Source: Dialister pneumosintes
Lineage (GTDB): Bacteria > Bacillota > Negativicutes > Veillonellales > Dialisteraceae
Length of the DNA stretch: 64,000 nucleotides
Direction: 5' to 3'
Assembly: GCF_001717505.1 (NCBI RefSeq)
Contig: NZ_CP017037.1
Coordinates: forward strand, 1,135,001 to 1,199,000
The notes beneath the pieces are model-generated. The model saw only the letters and a list, made by a program, of their open reading frames with translations, was not told where the DNA came from and did no database searches. Within the stretch, counting starts at the first letter, position 1. Every line of letters begins with the position of its first letter. Positions 27,363-36,247 of this stretch are shown here, piece by piece. The position numbers were made by a program, and so were the translations under genes.

Positions 27363-28040
27363 CTATCTACTAATAGTTTCAAATAAAATAGGCATATGAT
27401 CACTATAAGTGAGCCACTCATCAGGTGAACCTATTATAAAAGTTTTCATATACTTTGGGCTGCTATATGCATAATCGATATAATAACCTTTTTCTAAATT
27501 TCTATACATATAGAGAGTAGGAGTATTTTCTTTACCATATGCAATTTTATTTAATACATGAAAGGCAGACTCCAAATTTACTTTTTTTAACATAGTATTG
27601 AATGTTGTATGATTTCGAATATTATGCTTTGTATCCCATATAACATTACTATTAAAATCTCCAATAATAATAGATTTTTCATTTAATAAATGCTTATATA
27701 TGGAAAAATAAACCACCATTTCTTCTATATAAGGGTTCATCGCCCAAATCGCATAACATCTCTTTGTATTTACTTTAAAAGGAATAAAATATCGTAAATA
27801 GTAACTATTTTGTTCTTCAAAATCAATGGATATTTTTGAAAATACGGCTAATCCTTTATTTTTATTTTCTCCAATCCAACGATAATTAAAACTTGTCAAA
27901 AATTCTTTATCTTTATTATTTGAAATCTTCTCCGGATTTTCACATTCTTGAATAACATAAATATCGGCAGGTATTTTTTCAAACAAAATAGAATACTTTT
28001 TACGAAAAGCACCATTACAATTCCAACTTACTATTTTCAT
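27363..28040 (-). CDS. Endonuclease/exonuclease/phosphatase (EEP) family protein
   Basis: A 225-residue protein of the DNase I/exonuclease III superfamily. Catalytic signatures are intact: SWNCNG (residues 5-10), the Glu of VIQECE (about 32), IIGDFNSN and a terminal TYSDHMPILF with the catalytic Asp-His. It is smaller and more divergent than exonuclease III, so a housekeeping repair role is less likely. Together with the GIY-YIG gene it forms a two-gene insert between the AGCS copies. Confidence 0.85.
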   Translation of the reverse strand: MKIVSWNCNGAFRKKYSILFEKIPADIYVIQECENPEKISNNKDKEFLTSFNYRWIGENKNKGLAVFSKISIDFEEQNSYYLRYFIPFKVNTKRCYAIWAMNPYIEEMVVYFSIYKHLLNEKSIIIGDFNSNVIWDTKHNIRNHTTFNTMLKKVNLESAFHVLNKIAYGKENTPTLYMYRNLEKGYYIDYAYSSPKYMKTFIIGSPDEWLTYSDHMPILFETISR

Positions 28041-28116
28041 AAAATTTCTTCCTTACTATTGAATTCTATAATATTGAATATTCCTTAAAAAACAAAATTT
28101 TAAATTTTCAGCAAGT

Positions 28117-28146
28117 AAAAATCCACCTAATATAGGTGGATTTTTT
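28117..28146 (-). terminator. Terminator of AGCS copy 2
   Basis: AAATCCACCT / AGGTGGATTT hairpin with T residues on both sides, ten bases after the minus-strand stop codon. Confidence 0.8.
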
Positions 28147-28155
28147 TGTTTTTAC

Positions 28156-29520
28156 TTATTTTCCAGCTTTATTTACTTTTTCTGCTTTTAGATACTCATT
28201 ATATCTCTTTGTTTCCGCTACCACCACACCGGAGAGTCCGATAAGTGCAATGAGGTTTGGAATTGCCATAAGACCATTTACGATATCGGCCAATACCCAA
28301 ATCACTTCTAACTTTAAGAAAGCGGCAGAAGCAATAAGAAGAATGAATACGATACGGTAAGGAAGTACTGCTTTTACACCTGCCAAGTAGATAATGCAAC
28401 GTTCACCGTAATAGTTCCATCCAAGAATGGTGGTGAAAGCAAAGAGAGCAAGGCAGATACAAAGTAAATAGCTTCCAATGGTCGGGAATACGCTACCGAA
28501 AGCTGCATTGGTTAAAGCAGCACCGTTAAGATTTCCCATCCATTCACCGGAAACGATAATGGTAAGACCTGTCAAAGTACAAATGATAATGGTATCAATG
28601 AAAGTACCTGTCATAGAAATAAGTCCCTGTTCCGCAGGCCACTTAGTTTTAGCTGCCGCCGCTACGATAGGAGCAGATCCTAAACCGGATTCATTGGAGA
28701 ATACACCACGTGCAATACCGTTACGCATAGCTACGATAACACTGGCACCTAAGAAACCTCCCATAGCTGCCGTAGGTGTAAAGGCAGATTCAAGAACCAT
28801 CATGATAGCTGCCGGAATCTTATCCCAAGAGAGTACTAAGATGGTAACAGTTACAATAAAGTATACAACTGCCATAGTCGGTACAATCTTTTCCGCTGTT
28901 TTAGCAATAGACTGTAATCCACCTAAAGTAATAGCAGCAACAAGAGCTGTTACAATACCACCTACAATGTAAGGGCTTACGCCGAAAGTAATGTTGGATA
29001 TATCGATAATGGAATTTACTTGTGCAAAAGTACCGATACCGAAATAAGCTACCAGTACCCCACAGAAGGAGAAAAGGAATGCTAACGGCTTCCATTTTTC
29101 GCCTAAACCATTTTTAATGTAGTACATAGGTCCGCCGGAAATTTCTCCATTGGAATCGACTTCACGATATTTAACTGCTAAACAGCCTTCCGCATACTTA
29201 GTTGCCATACCGAAGAAAGCAGCAATCCACATCCAGAAAATAGCTCCCGGACCACCGGCTTTAATAGCGGTAGCAACCCCAACAATATTACCGGTACCTA
29301 CAGTTGCAGCAAGTGCTGTACAAAGTGCTTTGAAGCTGTCAATATCACCGGAACCTTTATTTTCTGCAGAGAAAATAAGAGATAATGCCTTTTTAAGTTG
29401 AAAAATCTGCAATAAACGAAGGCGATAGGTGAGAAGAATACCTGTCCCTACTAATAAGATTAATAGAGGCGGTCCCCACACAAAACTGTCAATCTGATTT
29501 AATACATCCAACACGTTCAT
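28156..29520 (-). CDS. Alanine/glycine:cation symporter (AGCS family), copy 2
   Basis: A 454-residue sodium-coupled amino acid carrier with the same signatures as copy 1 (GTGNIVGVATAIKAGGPGA, SGGPMYYIKNGLG, GIARGVFSNESGLGSAPI). Long stretches are identical to copy 1, while the segments around residues 140-240 differ. AAGGGG precedes the start. A glycine riboswitch lies upstream, so glycine is again the likely substrate. Confidence 0.95.
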   Translation of the reverse strand: MNVLDVLNQIDSFVWGPPLLILLVGTGILLTYRLRLLQIFQLKKALSLIFSAENKGSGDIDSFKALCTALAATVGTGNIVGVATAIKAGGPGAIFWMWIAAFFGMATKYAEGCLAVKYREVDSNGEISGGPMYYIKNGLGEKWKPLAFLFSFCGVLVAYFGIGTFAQVNSIIDISNITFGVSPYIVGGIVTALVAAITLGGLQSIAKTAEKIVPTMAVVYFIVTVTILVLSWDKIPAAIMMVLESAFTPTAAMGGFLGASVIVAMRNGIARGVFSNESGLGSAPIVAAAAKTKWPAEQGLISMTGTFIDTIIICTLTGLTIIVSGEWMGNLNGAALTNAAFGSVFPTIGSYLLCICLALFAFTTILGWNYYGERCIIYLAGVKAVLPYRIVFILLIASAAFLKLEVIWVLADIVNGLMAIPNLIALIGLSGVVVAETKRYNEYLKAEKVNKAGK

Positions 29521-29591
29521 AAAAAAATTCCCCTTTCAGAAATTAAAATACGACATAAAGAAGCAATCATTTGCTTGCTAAAGAGGAAAAA

Positions 29592-29630
29592 ATAAAAAAT
29601 CCGATTCGCAGTTCAAATTTCTGGAATCGG
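29592..29630 (-). terminator. Regulated terminator of glycine riboswitch 3
   Basis: CCGATTC / GAATCGG hairpin followed on the minus strand by a long T-rich run. Another AT-rich hairpin (29636-29660, AAACATACT / AGTATGTTT) lies between it and the aptamer; the exact switching fold is unclear. Confidence 0.7.
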
Positions 29631-29660
29631 TATAAAACATACTCTAAAAAAAGTATGTTT

Positions 29661-29835
29661 ATTCTCTGTCCTTTTGCCTGAGAGATTTGGATTAATATTT
29701 AACCCTTACACCTTCGGCGCTCATTAAGAGACTCTCCAGAGTGTGTCCATATGCGCTACTCATTCCTTTCGGAACGCCTGAGAGTGTTACTCCTTCGGCA
29801 GGCACCAGCCTTCTCACACATACTTCATCCACCAA
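29661..29835 (-). promoter_or_regulatory. Tandem glycine riboswitch 3 (controls AGCS copy 2)
   Basis: Both aptamers are visible on the minus strand: GCCGAAGGAGTAACACTCTC in the first, and CTCTGGAGAG, GCGCCGAAGG, CTCAGGCAAAAGGACAG in the second. It is more divergent than riboswitches 1 and 2. Confidence 0.93.
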
Positions 29836-29853
29836 TATGTCGTTGTGCCACTT

Positions 29854-29882
29854 ATTATATGATGAATCTTTTTAAATTTCAA
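29854..29882 (-). promoter_or_regulatory. Promoter of glycine riboswitch 3
   Basis: TTGAAA (29877-29882), 17 bases, TATAAT (29854-29859) on the minus strand. Confidence 0.7.
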
Positions 29883-30050
29883 TAGGCTTTTGAAAAAGTT
29901 TATAAATAATTATTTTTTTGAAAATTTTTTCAACGAACTAACTAACGAAGAATAGGCTTATTTTCTTACTTTTTCAGTTTTTCACAATATACACAGAGAT
30001 ATTCACAAGCATGCTATGTATTTGTAGCAGAAATATTTATGAAGTATCAA

Positions 30051-30084
30051 AAAAGCTTTTAGCAGGTATTCCCACTAAAAGCTT
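30051..30084 (-). terminator. Terminator of the McrBC-like operon
   Basis: AAAAGCTTTTAG / CTAAAAGCTTTT perfect stem just after the stop codon of the DUF2357 gene; T residues within and after the stem on the minus strand. Confidence 0.7.
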
Positions 30085-30088
30085 TTGA

Positions 30089-31828
30089 TTAATTTTTTAA
30101 TAATGCAATATAGGATTCTATACGTACTGCCAATTCTTCATTATTTTGACTACCGGGAAGTAAAGAAATAAAGCGTAAGCTATAATCAGTATCTTCCAAA
30201 CTTTCCATTTCTCTTGGAAAAATTGCCCATACTTCTTTGACCGGTCTTGCATGCATGAGCGAATTTCTTTCATCTAAATTTCGATAAAAACGGGTATTCA
30301 TGTCATGATACGCATTAAATTGTCTTCGCAATTCTTTACTTTTTTCTTTATCTTGCCATAAATGATACACATCACGATATTTAAAATCGGCTACTAAAGA
30401 ACCATAGTATTGTTTTTGACAGTAATAATCCATCCTAAAATCGGGTGTTCTATGTGCATTATTAGTATATAAAGGATTAGATAATCTATCTGTGTATTCT
30501 CCGGAATCAGGAATTCCTTTGTCATAACAAAGATGTACAAATTCATCCTTTCTTCTCAAGATAATTTCCGTGCCGGCTTCTAAGTTATGCAAACGGTATC
30601 TTCCTTGCTCTTGTACTACATGAGAAGCCGTTTCTAATACCCATCCTTGTTTCAATAATGCTTTAATAAACTGTAAAAAACACCACAGTTCATATAATTT
30701 ATCCGTTCGTTTCCATTGCAATAAATAGAATGGTGATACAAAAACACTCTGTTCAGGATATAGTAAATTTTTATCCAATCGATACAAAGCCGCATAGCGA
30801 GGATCCATAAAAACTTCCATCGGTATTTCTTTAGGTGGATTATTTTTCGTTTCTTCAAACCAAGACGATTCAGTAATGGTTCGTATCATCTCTAAGAGCT
30901 GTTTTGTTCTCTTGTAATAAGAGTATAATTCTTCTATTCCTTGCTGTGTCTGTTGCGTGGATATATTCATCACATAATAATGATTTTTTTGTTGTGTTTG
31001 TTCCGCCTTTTTAATACTCTTGTGCAATTGTTCTAAAAAAATAAATAAGGTTTTCTTCAGTTTAGTAATTAAATTCTTAGCAAAACGATTTTCAGCAATA
31101 TCCCAAGAAATTTCTTTATGAAGCACTCTACGAGAAGATGCATTCACTACTTCTTTGTTATAGCGTATACGAGAAGGAATAGATGCATCTGCTTTTTCTT
31201 TACTTAGAAAACGTTGTTTCCAAACAATACGACTATTGGCAGTATGTCGTAATTCTTCTAAAGATTTCATCACGACAGGGAACATATCATTGATAATATA
31301 AAACCGAAGTAGCATTTGGCTATCAATACCTAATGTATTACCTAAATTTTTATCTATATGAATATGTTGTTTCATAAAGTCGAAAGAAAGATGACGTATT
31401 TCTTTAGTCAATTCCTCTTTCATAGTTTGCCAATTTTGTTTTCCTAAAAATTTAGGAGTAACTTCTATAAGGGCATACCATACCTTATCATTTCCCTCTA
31501 TGGTAATTACATAATAACCGGGAACTAAAGGAAAATCTTGCCCTTGAAAAAGGGAAATATATTCGTTTCCTTTCATGGGAGGTAGCCAAGATTGTCCTTC
31601 TCTATCGATACTATAAGGAAGAGAAATAACATCCAATCCGTCCATAGTCATGAAAAAACCGTCTGGAGCTTGAAAATGAACCCAAATATCTTGATTTTCT
31701 GAAATAACAAGAGCCGGTTCTATTTCTCCTTCTAAAATTTCTCGAATATCTTCTGAAAAAACTCCTATACACTCTCCTGACGGATAGTCTTTACGTGCTA
31801 TAAATGAAAGTTTAAATGGTATAGTCAT
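30089..31828 (-). CDS. DUF2357 domain PD-(D/E)xK nuclease (McrC-like)
   Basis: A 579-residue protein. The N-terminal 200 residues are beta-rich and fit DUF2357; the middle (about 200-330) is helical; the C-terminal domain shows a PD-(D/E)xK nuclease core with Asp463 in TPDFRMD and Asp481-x-Lys483 in VADFKYR, plus Glu380 in KLYELW. The start overlaps the upstream McrB-like gene by 17 bases. Such pairs are type IV restriction-like systems in which the motor protein and this nuclease act together on modified or foreign DNA. The nuclease motifs look intact; the target is unknown. Confidence 0.82.
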   Translation of the reverse strand: MTIPFKLSFIARKDYPSGECIGVFSEDIREILEGEIEPALVISENQDIWVHFQAPDGFFMTMDGLDVISLPYSIDREGQSWLPPMKGNEYISLFQGQDFPLVPGYYVITIEGNDKVWYALIEVTPKFLGKQNWQTMKEELTKEIRHLSFDFMKQHIHIDKNLGNTLGIDSQMLLRFYIINDMFPVVMKSLEELRHTANSRIVWKQRFLSKEKADASIPSRIRYNKEVVNASSRRVLHKEISWDIAENRFAKNLITKLKKTLFIFLEQLHKSIKKAEQTQQKNHYYVMNISTQQTQQGIEELYSYYKRTKQLLEMIRTITESSWFEETKNNPPKEIPMEVFMDPRYAALYRLDKNLLYPEQSVFVSPFYLLQWKRTDKLYELWCFLQFIKALLKQGWVLETASHVVQEQGRYRLHNLEAGTEIILRRKDEFVHLCYDKGIPDSGEYTDRLSNPLYTNNAHRTPDFRMDYYCQKQYYGSLVADFKYRDVYHLWQDKEKSKELRRQFNAYHDMNTRFYRNLDERNSLMHARPVKEVWAIFPREMESLEDTDYSLRFISLLPGSQNNEELAVRIESYIALLKN

Positions 31829-33884
31829 ATAATTTCAATTCTTTCGCTTTACGCATAAGCACTTTTTTAGATTCGGTAAAAGAAGATACATTTTTATACG
31901 TAGCAAATAAATCCATGAGTTTACCGCCGACTTTACCGTCATCTGTCATGGATAACAAAGTTTGTAATTGTTCACGACTTCCTCTTACCTTTGTTAAAAT
32001 ACGTTGCACAATTTGTAAATCCAGTCCATCTCCTCGAGTAAAATCTTTTAAAGACGGAATATTTTCTACATATCTGTCAATATCAAAAGCTACTCGATAT
32101 CCGATACCTCCGGATACACGACTTTCCTGTAAGGCTTCATTCAAAGCATCTAATAATTCAAGTTCTTCATTACTTAAACGTACCTTTTTATTTTCGACTC
32201 TAAATTTACGATACGCATCCGCTGATATAGGCACAAACAATCCATCTTTTACAGGACAAAAAGATTTCATATCTGCAAATTTCCTTTGATGCAGCGTAAT
32301 TACGTTCGCTCTATCTAATACTTTGTCAGAGAAATGATAGGTCGATTCGTCCATATTCACTGTTCCCATAAATAACACATTATCCCCGATAGAAATTTGT
32401 GCGGGATACAAATGGCTATTATGTACTCGATTTTCTAAAGAAGGATTATATAGCTGAATCTTGCGAGAGTCTTTCTTTTCAAGTACGGAAATAAATTGTG
32501 CAAAATAATGCTCTACTCGTGCTAAATTCATCTCATCAAAACATACCATATACATCTTTTCCGGATGTTTAGACGCTTCGACTAATAATTCTGCCAGTCC
32601 CGTATCTGACGGATAATATAACATGCTGTTTTTATCCAAATACCCTAAAATATCTCCATCATCCATCCAAGACGGACGTACCGGTAAAAATGCCATTTGT
32701 GATGCACTAAGTCCTAATGCTTCTCCATACAAGCGAACCAATGCAGATTTACCGATACCACTCATTCCTGATAAAATCAAAAGTTTTGATGATTTCGCTG
32801 CTACGTGGAAATTATATAAATCTTTCTTATCATATAAGAATCCTTTTTGCTCTACACAAGATAAAAATTGAGCAATAAATTCTTGTTCAGAAAAAGCATC
32901 CGTATTATTAGATGTAAAAGAATCTTTTTCATCTCCTATTTCATTCGTTGTTTCTGCCATGATTAATTGTACAGTTTCATCCAATATCTTTTGAGAAGGA
33001 ATGTCTATCGGCATAGATGTCGAAGAATCTTTATTAACATGTTGTAATCCGTCATGACTCACAGAACAGGGTATTATTTTCTGATCGGATAACCAAAGAT
33101 TACTTTGCTTACGTATTTTTTCAATGAGATTTTCAGGAATAAACCAAAGAGGATCTTCATGACAACGAATAATTTCTTTATTATATTCTTTGTCAGATAA
33201 ATCAATAAATCCATAGGATAATTCATGATTTCCTATATCAAAATAAGCACCGCCTTCTCCTATATGTGCTTCTTTAAAAGTTTTATTATGAGCAGGAGTC
33301 AGATATAAAAAACGATATTTTCCATGATTATCATAATTTCCTGTATGTGCAATAACAAAAGGAGGCTCTACTTGAGATACCCAATGTTTTTTAGAAAGCC
33401 CCGGAAGAGGTTTTCCTGACAATACATGCATACAAAATTTATGAATATCTCCATTAAAAACCGGATTTTTTTCATCACCGAATACAGGAACCGGATAATA
33501 AGTTTCTTCCAAAGAACCTTTAAAATTTTTAAATTCTTTTACAATATCTGTAATCACAAAATATTTAAAATTTTTTAATACAGGTGTAAAAGTAATTAAA
33601 CAATTTCCATACTTTTTTTCTAATACTTTAGAGGCTTCTTCTTCAGAATCAAACATATTAAATCCATATCCTAACTGATTCATAAAACCTGTAAAATATA
33701 AACCTTTTTCTTCCATTTCTTTAAATTCTTCCGGAAGAGGTGATAACGCTTCCACAAAAAAGCGATAATCTTTCTTTCCTTCTCCGGGTCTTGATACTTT
33801 TACTTCACTTTTTATACGACCAAGCACACGTCCATCGGCTTGATACAAAGAAGAATATATACGTTCATTCGTAATATGATTCAT
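31812..33884 (-). CDS. McrB-like AAA+ NTPase
   Basis: A 690-residue protein. The N-terminal 270 residues are a divergent region presumably recognising the target, followed by a linker. The AAA+ domain has Walker A GMSGIGKS (373-380), Walker B VCFDEMN (447-453) and the McrB-group segment GTVNMDEST (507-515) before KVLDRANV. The next gene, overlapping by 17 bases, encodes its likely nuclease partner. A parS site lies 29 bases upstream of its start codon, so the module sits inside the ParB-loading region near the origin. Confidence 0.83.
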   Translation of the reverse strand: MNHITNERIYSSLYQADGRVLGRIKSEVKVSRPGEGKKDYRFFVEALSPLPEEFKEMEEKGLYFTGFMNQLGYGFNMFDSEEEASKVLEKKYGNCLITFTPVLKNFKYFVITDIVKEFKNFKGSLEETYYPVPVFGDEKNPVFNGDIHKFCMHVLSGKPLPGLSKKHWVSQVEPPFVIAHTGNYDNHGKYRFLYLTPAHNKTFKEAHIGEGGAYFDIGNHELSYGFIDLSDKEYNKEIIRCHEDPLWFIPENLIEKIRKQSNLWLSDQKIIPCSVSHDGLQHVNKDSSTSMPIDIPSQKILDETVQLIMAETTNEIGDEKDSFTSNNTDAFSEQEFIAQFLSCVEQKGFLYDKKDLYNFHVAAKSSKLLILSGMSGIGKSALVRLYGEALGLSASQMAFLPVRPSWMDDGDILGYLDKNSMLYYPSDTGLAELLVEASKHPEKMYMVCFDEMNLARVEHYFAQFISVLEKKDSRKIQLYNPSLENRVHNSHLYPAQISIGDNVLFMGTVNMDESTYHFSDKVLDRANVITLHQRKFADMKSFCPVKDGLFVPISADAYRKFRVENKKVRLSNEELELLDALNEALQESRVSGGIGYRVAFDIDRYVENIPSLKDFTRGDGLDLQIVQRILTKVRGSREQLQTLLSMTDDGKVGGKLMDLFATYKNVSSFTESKKVLMRKAKELKLYDYTI

Positions 33885-33912
33885 TTTCTCTCCTTATAAA
33901 AGAATATTATTT

Positions 33913-33928
33913 TGTTTCACGTGAAACA
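33913..33928. other. parS site 1
   Basis: TGTTTCACGTGAAACA, an exact match to the 16-bp palindromic ParB-binding consensus, in the gap between the PPK2 and McrB-like genes about 12 kb from oriC. ParB loading here organises origin segregation. Confidence 0.95.
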
Positions 33929-34002
33929 TTCTATATTAATATAATATTCTTTTAACACTTATAACTCATTTATTTCTATTCCTACTACAAGAAATAAATC
34001 TT

Positions 34003-34902
34003 TTAATCTTCCATAACTTTATAAATTTGCCCCTGCTCCAGTAAAGTTTTTAATTGCTTTAATTGTTCTTCTACATGTGAATCTAATGTCGGAAAAGAAG
34101 GATTTAATTTTCTAAGTTCTTTAACTACAATACATGCAACCACATAACGCGTATACCACTTATCATCAGCCGGAACAATATACCAAGGTGCATAAGAAGT
34201 GGATGTCTTAGATAATAATTCTTCATAATATTCTTGATATTTATTCCAATATTTTCGTTCTAAAATATCAGAAAATGCAAATTTCCAATTCTTTTCCGGT
34301 CTGGAAATACGATCTATTAAACGTTTTTCTTGTTCTTTTTTAGACACATGCAAAAAAATCTTAATCATGGGAAATCCATTCTGTGCTAAATATTTTTCCC
34401 AATGCATAATTTGTTCATATCGTTCTTCCCAAATATGATTCGTTATCAAAGAAGTCGGGAAAGATTCTTTTTCTAAAAGTTGATGTACACGAGTTACTAT
34501 CACTTCTTCATATTGTGAACGATTAAATATAACTATTTCACCACGAGCAGGTAATGCTTTATGGATACGCCATAAATAATCATGACTACTTTCTAAAGAA
34601 GTAGGTTCTTTAAAAGATTTTACAAATAATCCGCTCGGATTTAATTCTGAAAAAACATGATTTATCGTACTATCTTTACCGGCCGCATCCATAGCTTGTA
34701 AAACAAAAGTTAATCCGTATTTCTTTTCTGCATATAATTTTTCTTGCCAACTTTTCATTTCATGAATTACAGCAGGAAATAATTCTTGTTTAACTTCGTT
34801 TTTTTCAATAGCTATATCACAAAAAGTAGGTATATTATGTAAATTTACCGTTTCATTTTGTTTTATTTTATAACGATCTACATCTATATGCTTATCTACC
34901 AT
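34003..34902 (-). CDS. Polyphosphate kinase 2 family protein
   Basis: A 299-residue cytosolic PPK2-family enzyme using polyphosphate to phosphorylate nucleotides (or the reverse). Walker A lies in FVLQAMDAAGKDST, Walker B-like IVIFNRSQYEEV and the lid arginine region (KKEQEKRLIDRI) are present, so it should be active. AMP versus ADP preference cannot be assigned. It is the last gene of the shikimate operon, 12 bases after aroK. Confidence 0.9.
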   Translation of the reverse strand: MVDKHIDVDRYKIKQNETVNLHNIPTFCDIAIEKNEVKQELFPAVIHEMKSWQEKLYAEKKYGLTFVLQAMDAAGKDSTINHVFSELNPSGLFVKSFKEPTSLESSHDYLWRIHKALPARGEIVIFNRSQYEEVIVTRVHQLLEKESFPTSLITNHIWEERYEQIMHWEKYLAQNGFPMIKIFLHVSKKEQEKRLIDRISRPEKNWKFAFSDILERKYWNKYQEYYEELLSKTSTSYAPWYIVPADDKWYTRYVVACIVVKELRKLNPSFPTLDSHVEEQLKQLKTLLEQGQIYKVMED

Positions 34903-34914
34903 ACGGATTCTCCT

Positions 34915-35439
34915 TTACACTTTTTGTAATATATGGAGTTGTTTTATTTTTTCTTGTATTTCATCTATCACCTCACTGATTCTCCCTTTATTAAGAATGT
35001 GAAAATCTGCTACTTCTTTATATAAAGGGAATCGTTCTTCATATAAAGATTCTAAAGATACACCTTTTCGTAATAAAGGACGATATTCTTTTTGAATATC
35101 TTTTTTTATATCTTCTATTTTTCTATCAATAAAAAATACAAAACCTTCTTTTTTTAAAAGTTCCCTATTTTCTTTTCTTACAATAACACCACCTCCTGTA
35201 GCAATAATAGCCTTTTTTAATACTAACTTTTTTAATATTTCCGTTTCGATATCTCTAAAAATATCTTCTCCTTGTATAAACAAAGAAGATATTGATTTTC
35301 CTATAGAAGACTCTAAATAAATATCTGCATCATAAAAAGGTAAAAAAAGATTCTCAGAAAGAATTTTTCCAATCATACTTTTACCTGCACCGGGCATACC
35401 TATAAGGAATATATTTTTTGTAATTGGTTTTCTATGCAT
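34915..35439 (-). CDS. aroK: Shikimate kinase
   Basis: A 174-residue cytosolic kinase phosphorylating shikimate with ATP. Walker A GMPGAGKS (14-21), the shikimate-binding Asp in FYDADIYLE and GGGVIVR are present. The start lies within the end of aroE, giving a 40-base overlap; a later start would remove the P-loop strand, so 35439 is kept. Confidence 0.94.
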   Translation of the reverse strand: MHRKPITKNIFLIGMPGAGKSMIGKILSENLFLPFYDADIYLESSIGKSISSLFIQGEDIFRDIETEILKKLVLKKAIIATGGGVIVRKENRELLKKEGFVFFIDRKIEDIKKDIQKEYRPLLRKGVSLESLYEERFPLYKEVADFHILNKGRISEVIDEIQEKIKQLHILQKV

Positions 35440-36236
35440 ATTATAATTTCCTTACATTTTTCTTCTTCTATTTCTCGTCCTAACCAGTATTCTTCCGCTT
35501 TGAGTGCTTGATAAATTAACATCATAAGACCGTTAGCTGTTTTTTTACCTTGTTTCTTAGCCTCTAAAAGCAAAGTAGTTTCTATAGGGTTGTAAATGAT
35601 ATCAATGACTACGTTAAAAGAATCTATTATTTTTGATTCTATAGGCATTTTTTCATTATGAGGAAACATACCAACAGGTGTAATATTAACAAGTAATTCC
35701 GCTTGTAAAGATGATAACTTTTTATAATCACAAAGAACAGCTTTTTCTTGTTCCAAGAAAGAAAGCATTGATGCATCAACAGATGAAGGAAATCGACTCA
35801 CAACATATATAGAAGAACAACCTTTATCAGCCAGACAAGTAATTACCGCACGAGAAGCACCGCCTGTACCTAATACTACTGCTTCTTTATCTTTTAAATT
35901 AATATCTATAGACTCTAACAATTTAGAAAAACCGAAATAATCGGTGTTTTTTCCCATCCATTGTTTTCCTTTTTTTACTAAGGTATTCACAGCACCGATA
36001 CGCTTTGCTTCTTCGGATATAACATCTATATGAGATAAAATTTCCACTTTATAAGGAATCGTTATATTATATCCATCATATAGAGAAAGAATAGACTTTC
36101 CTTTATTTTTTAAATCTTCCTTAGAAATTTCCAGTAAATCATAAGAAGCTACAATTCCTTGTTTTTCAAAACTTATTTCATGAATCCATTTAGAATAACT
36201 ATGTCCTAATTTTTCACCAATTAAAGCTGCTTTCAT
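35400..36236 (-). CDS. aroE: Shikimate dehydrogenase
   Basis: A 278-residue NADPH-dependent enzyme reducing 3-dehydroshikimate to shikimate. The substrate motif GEKLGHSYSK at the N-terminus, NITIPYK with the catalytic Lys, KNTDYFGF and the Rossmann motif VLGTGGASRAV are present. It lies between aroC and aroK in the shikimate operon. Confidence 0.95.
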   Translation of the reverse strand: MKAALIGEKLGHSYSKWIHEISFEKQGIVASYDLLEISKEDLKNKGKSILSLYDGYNITIPYKVEILSHIDVISEEAKRIGAVNTLVKKGKQWMGKNTDYFGFSKLLESIDINLKDKEAVVLGTGGASRAVITCLADKGCSSIYVVSRFPSSVDASMLSFLEQEKAVLCDYKKLSSLQAELLVNITPVGMFPHNEKMPIESKIIDSFNVVIDIIYNPIETTLLLEAKKQGKKTANGLMMLIYQALKAEEYWLGREIEEEKCKEIIICIENQLQKIYSL

Positions 36237-36247
36237 ATCTAACTTTC

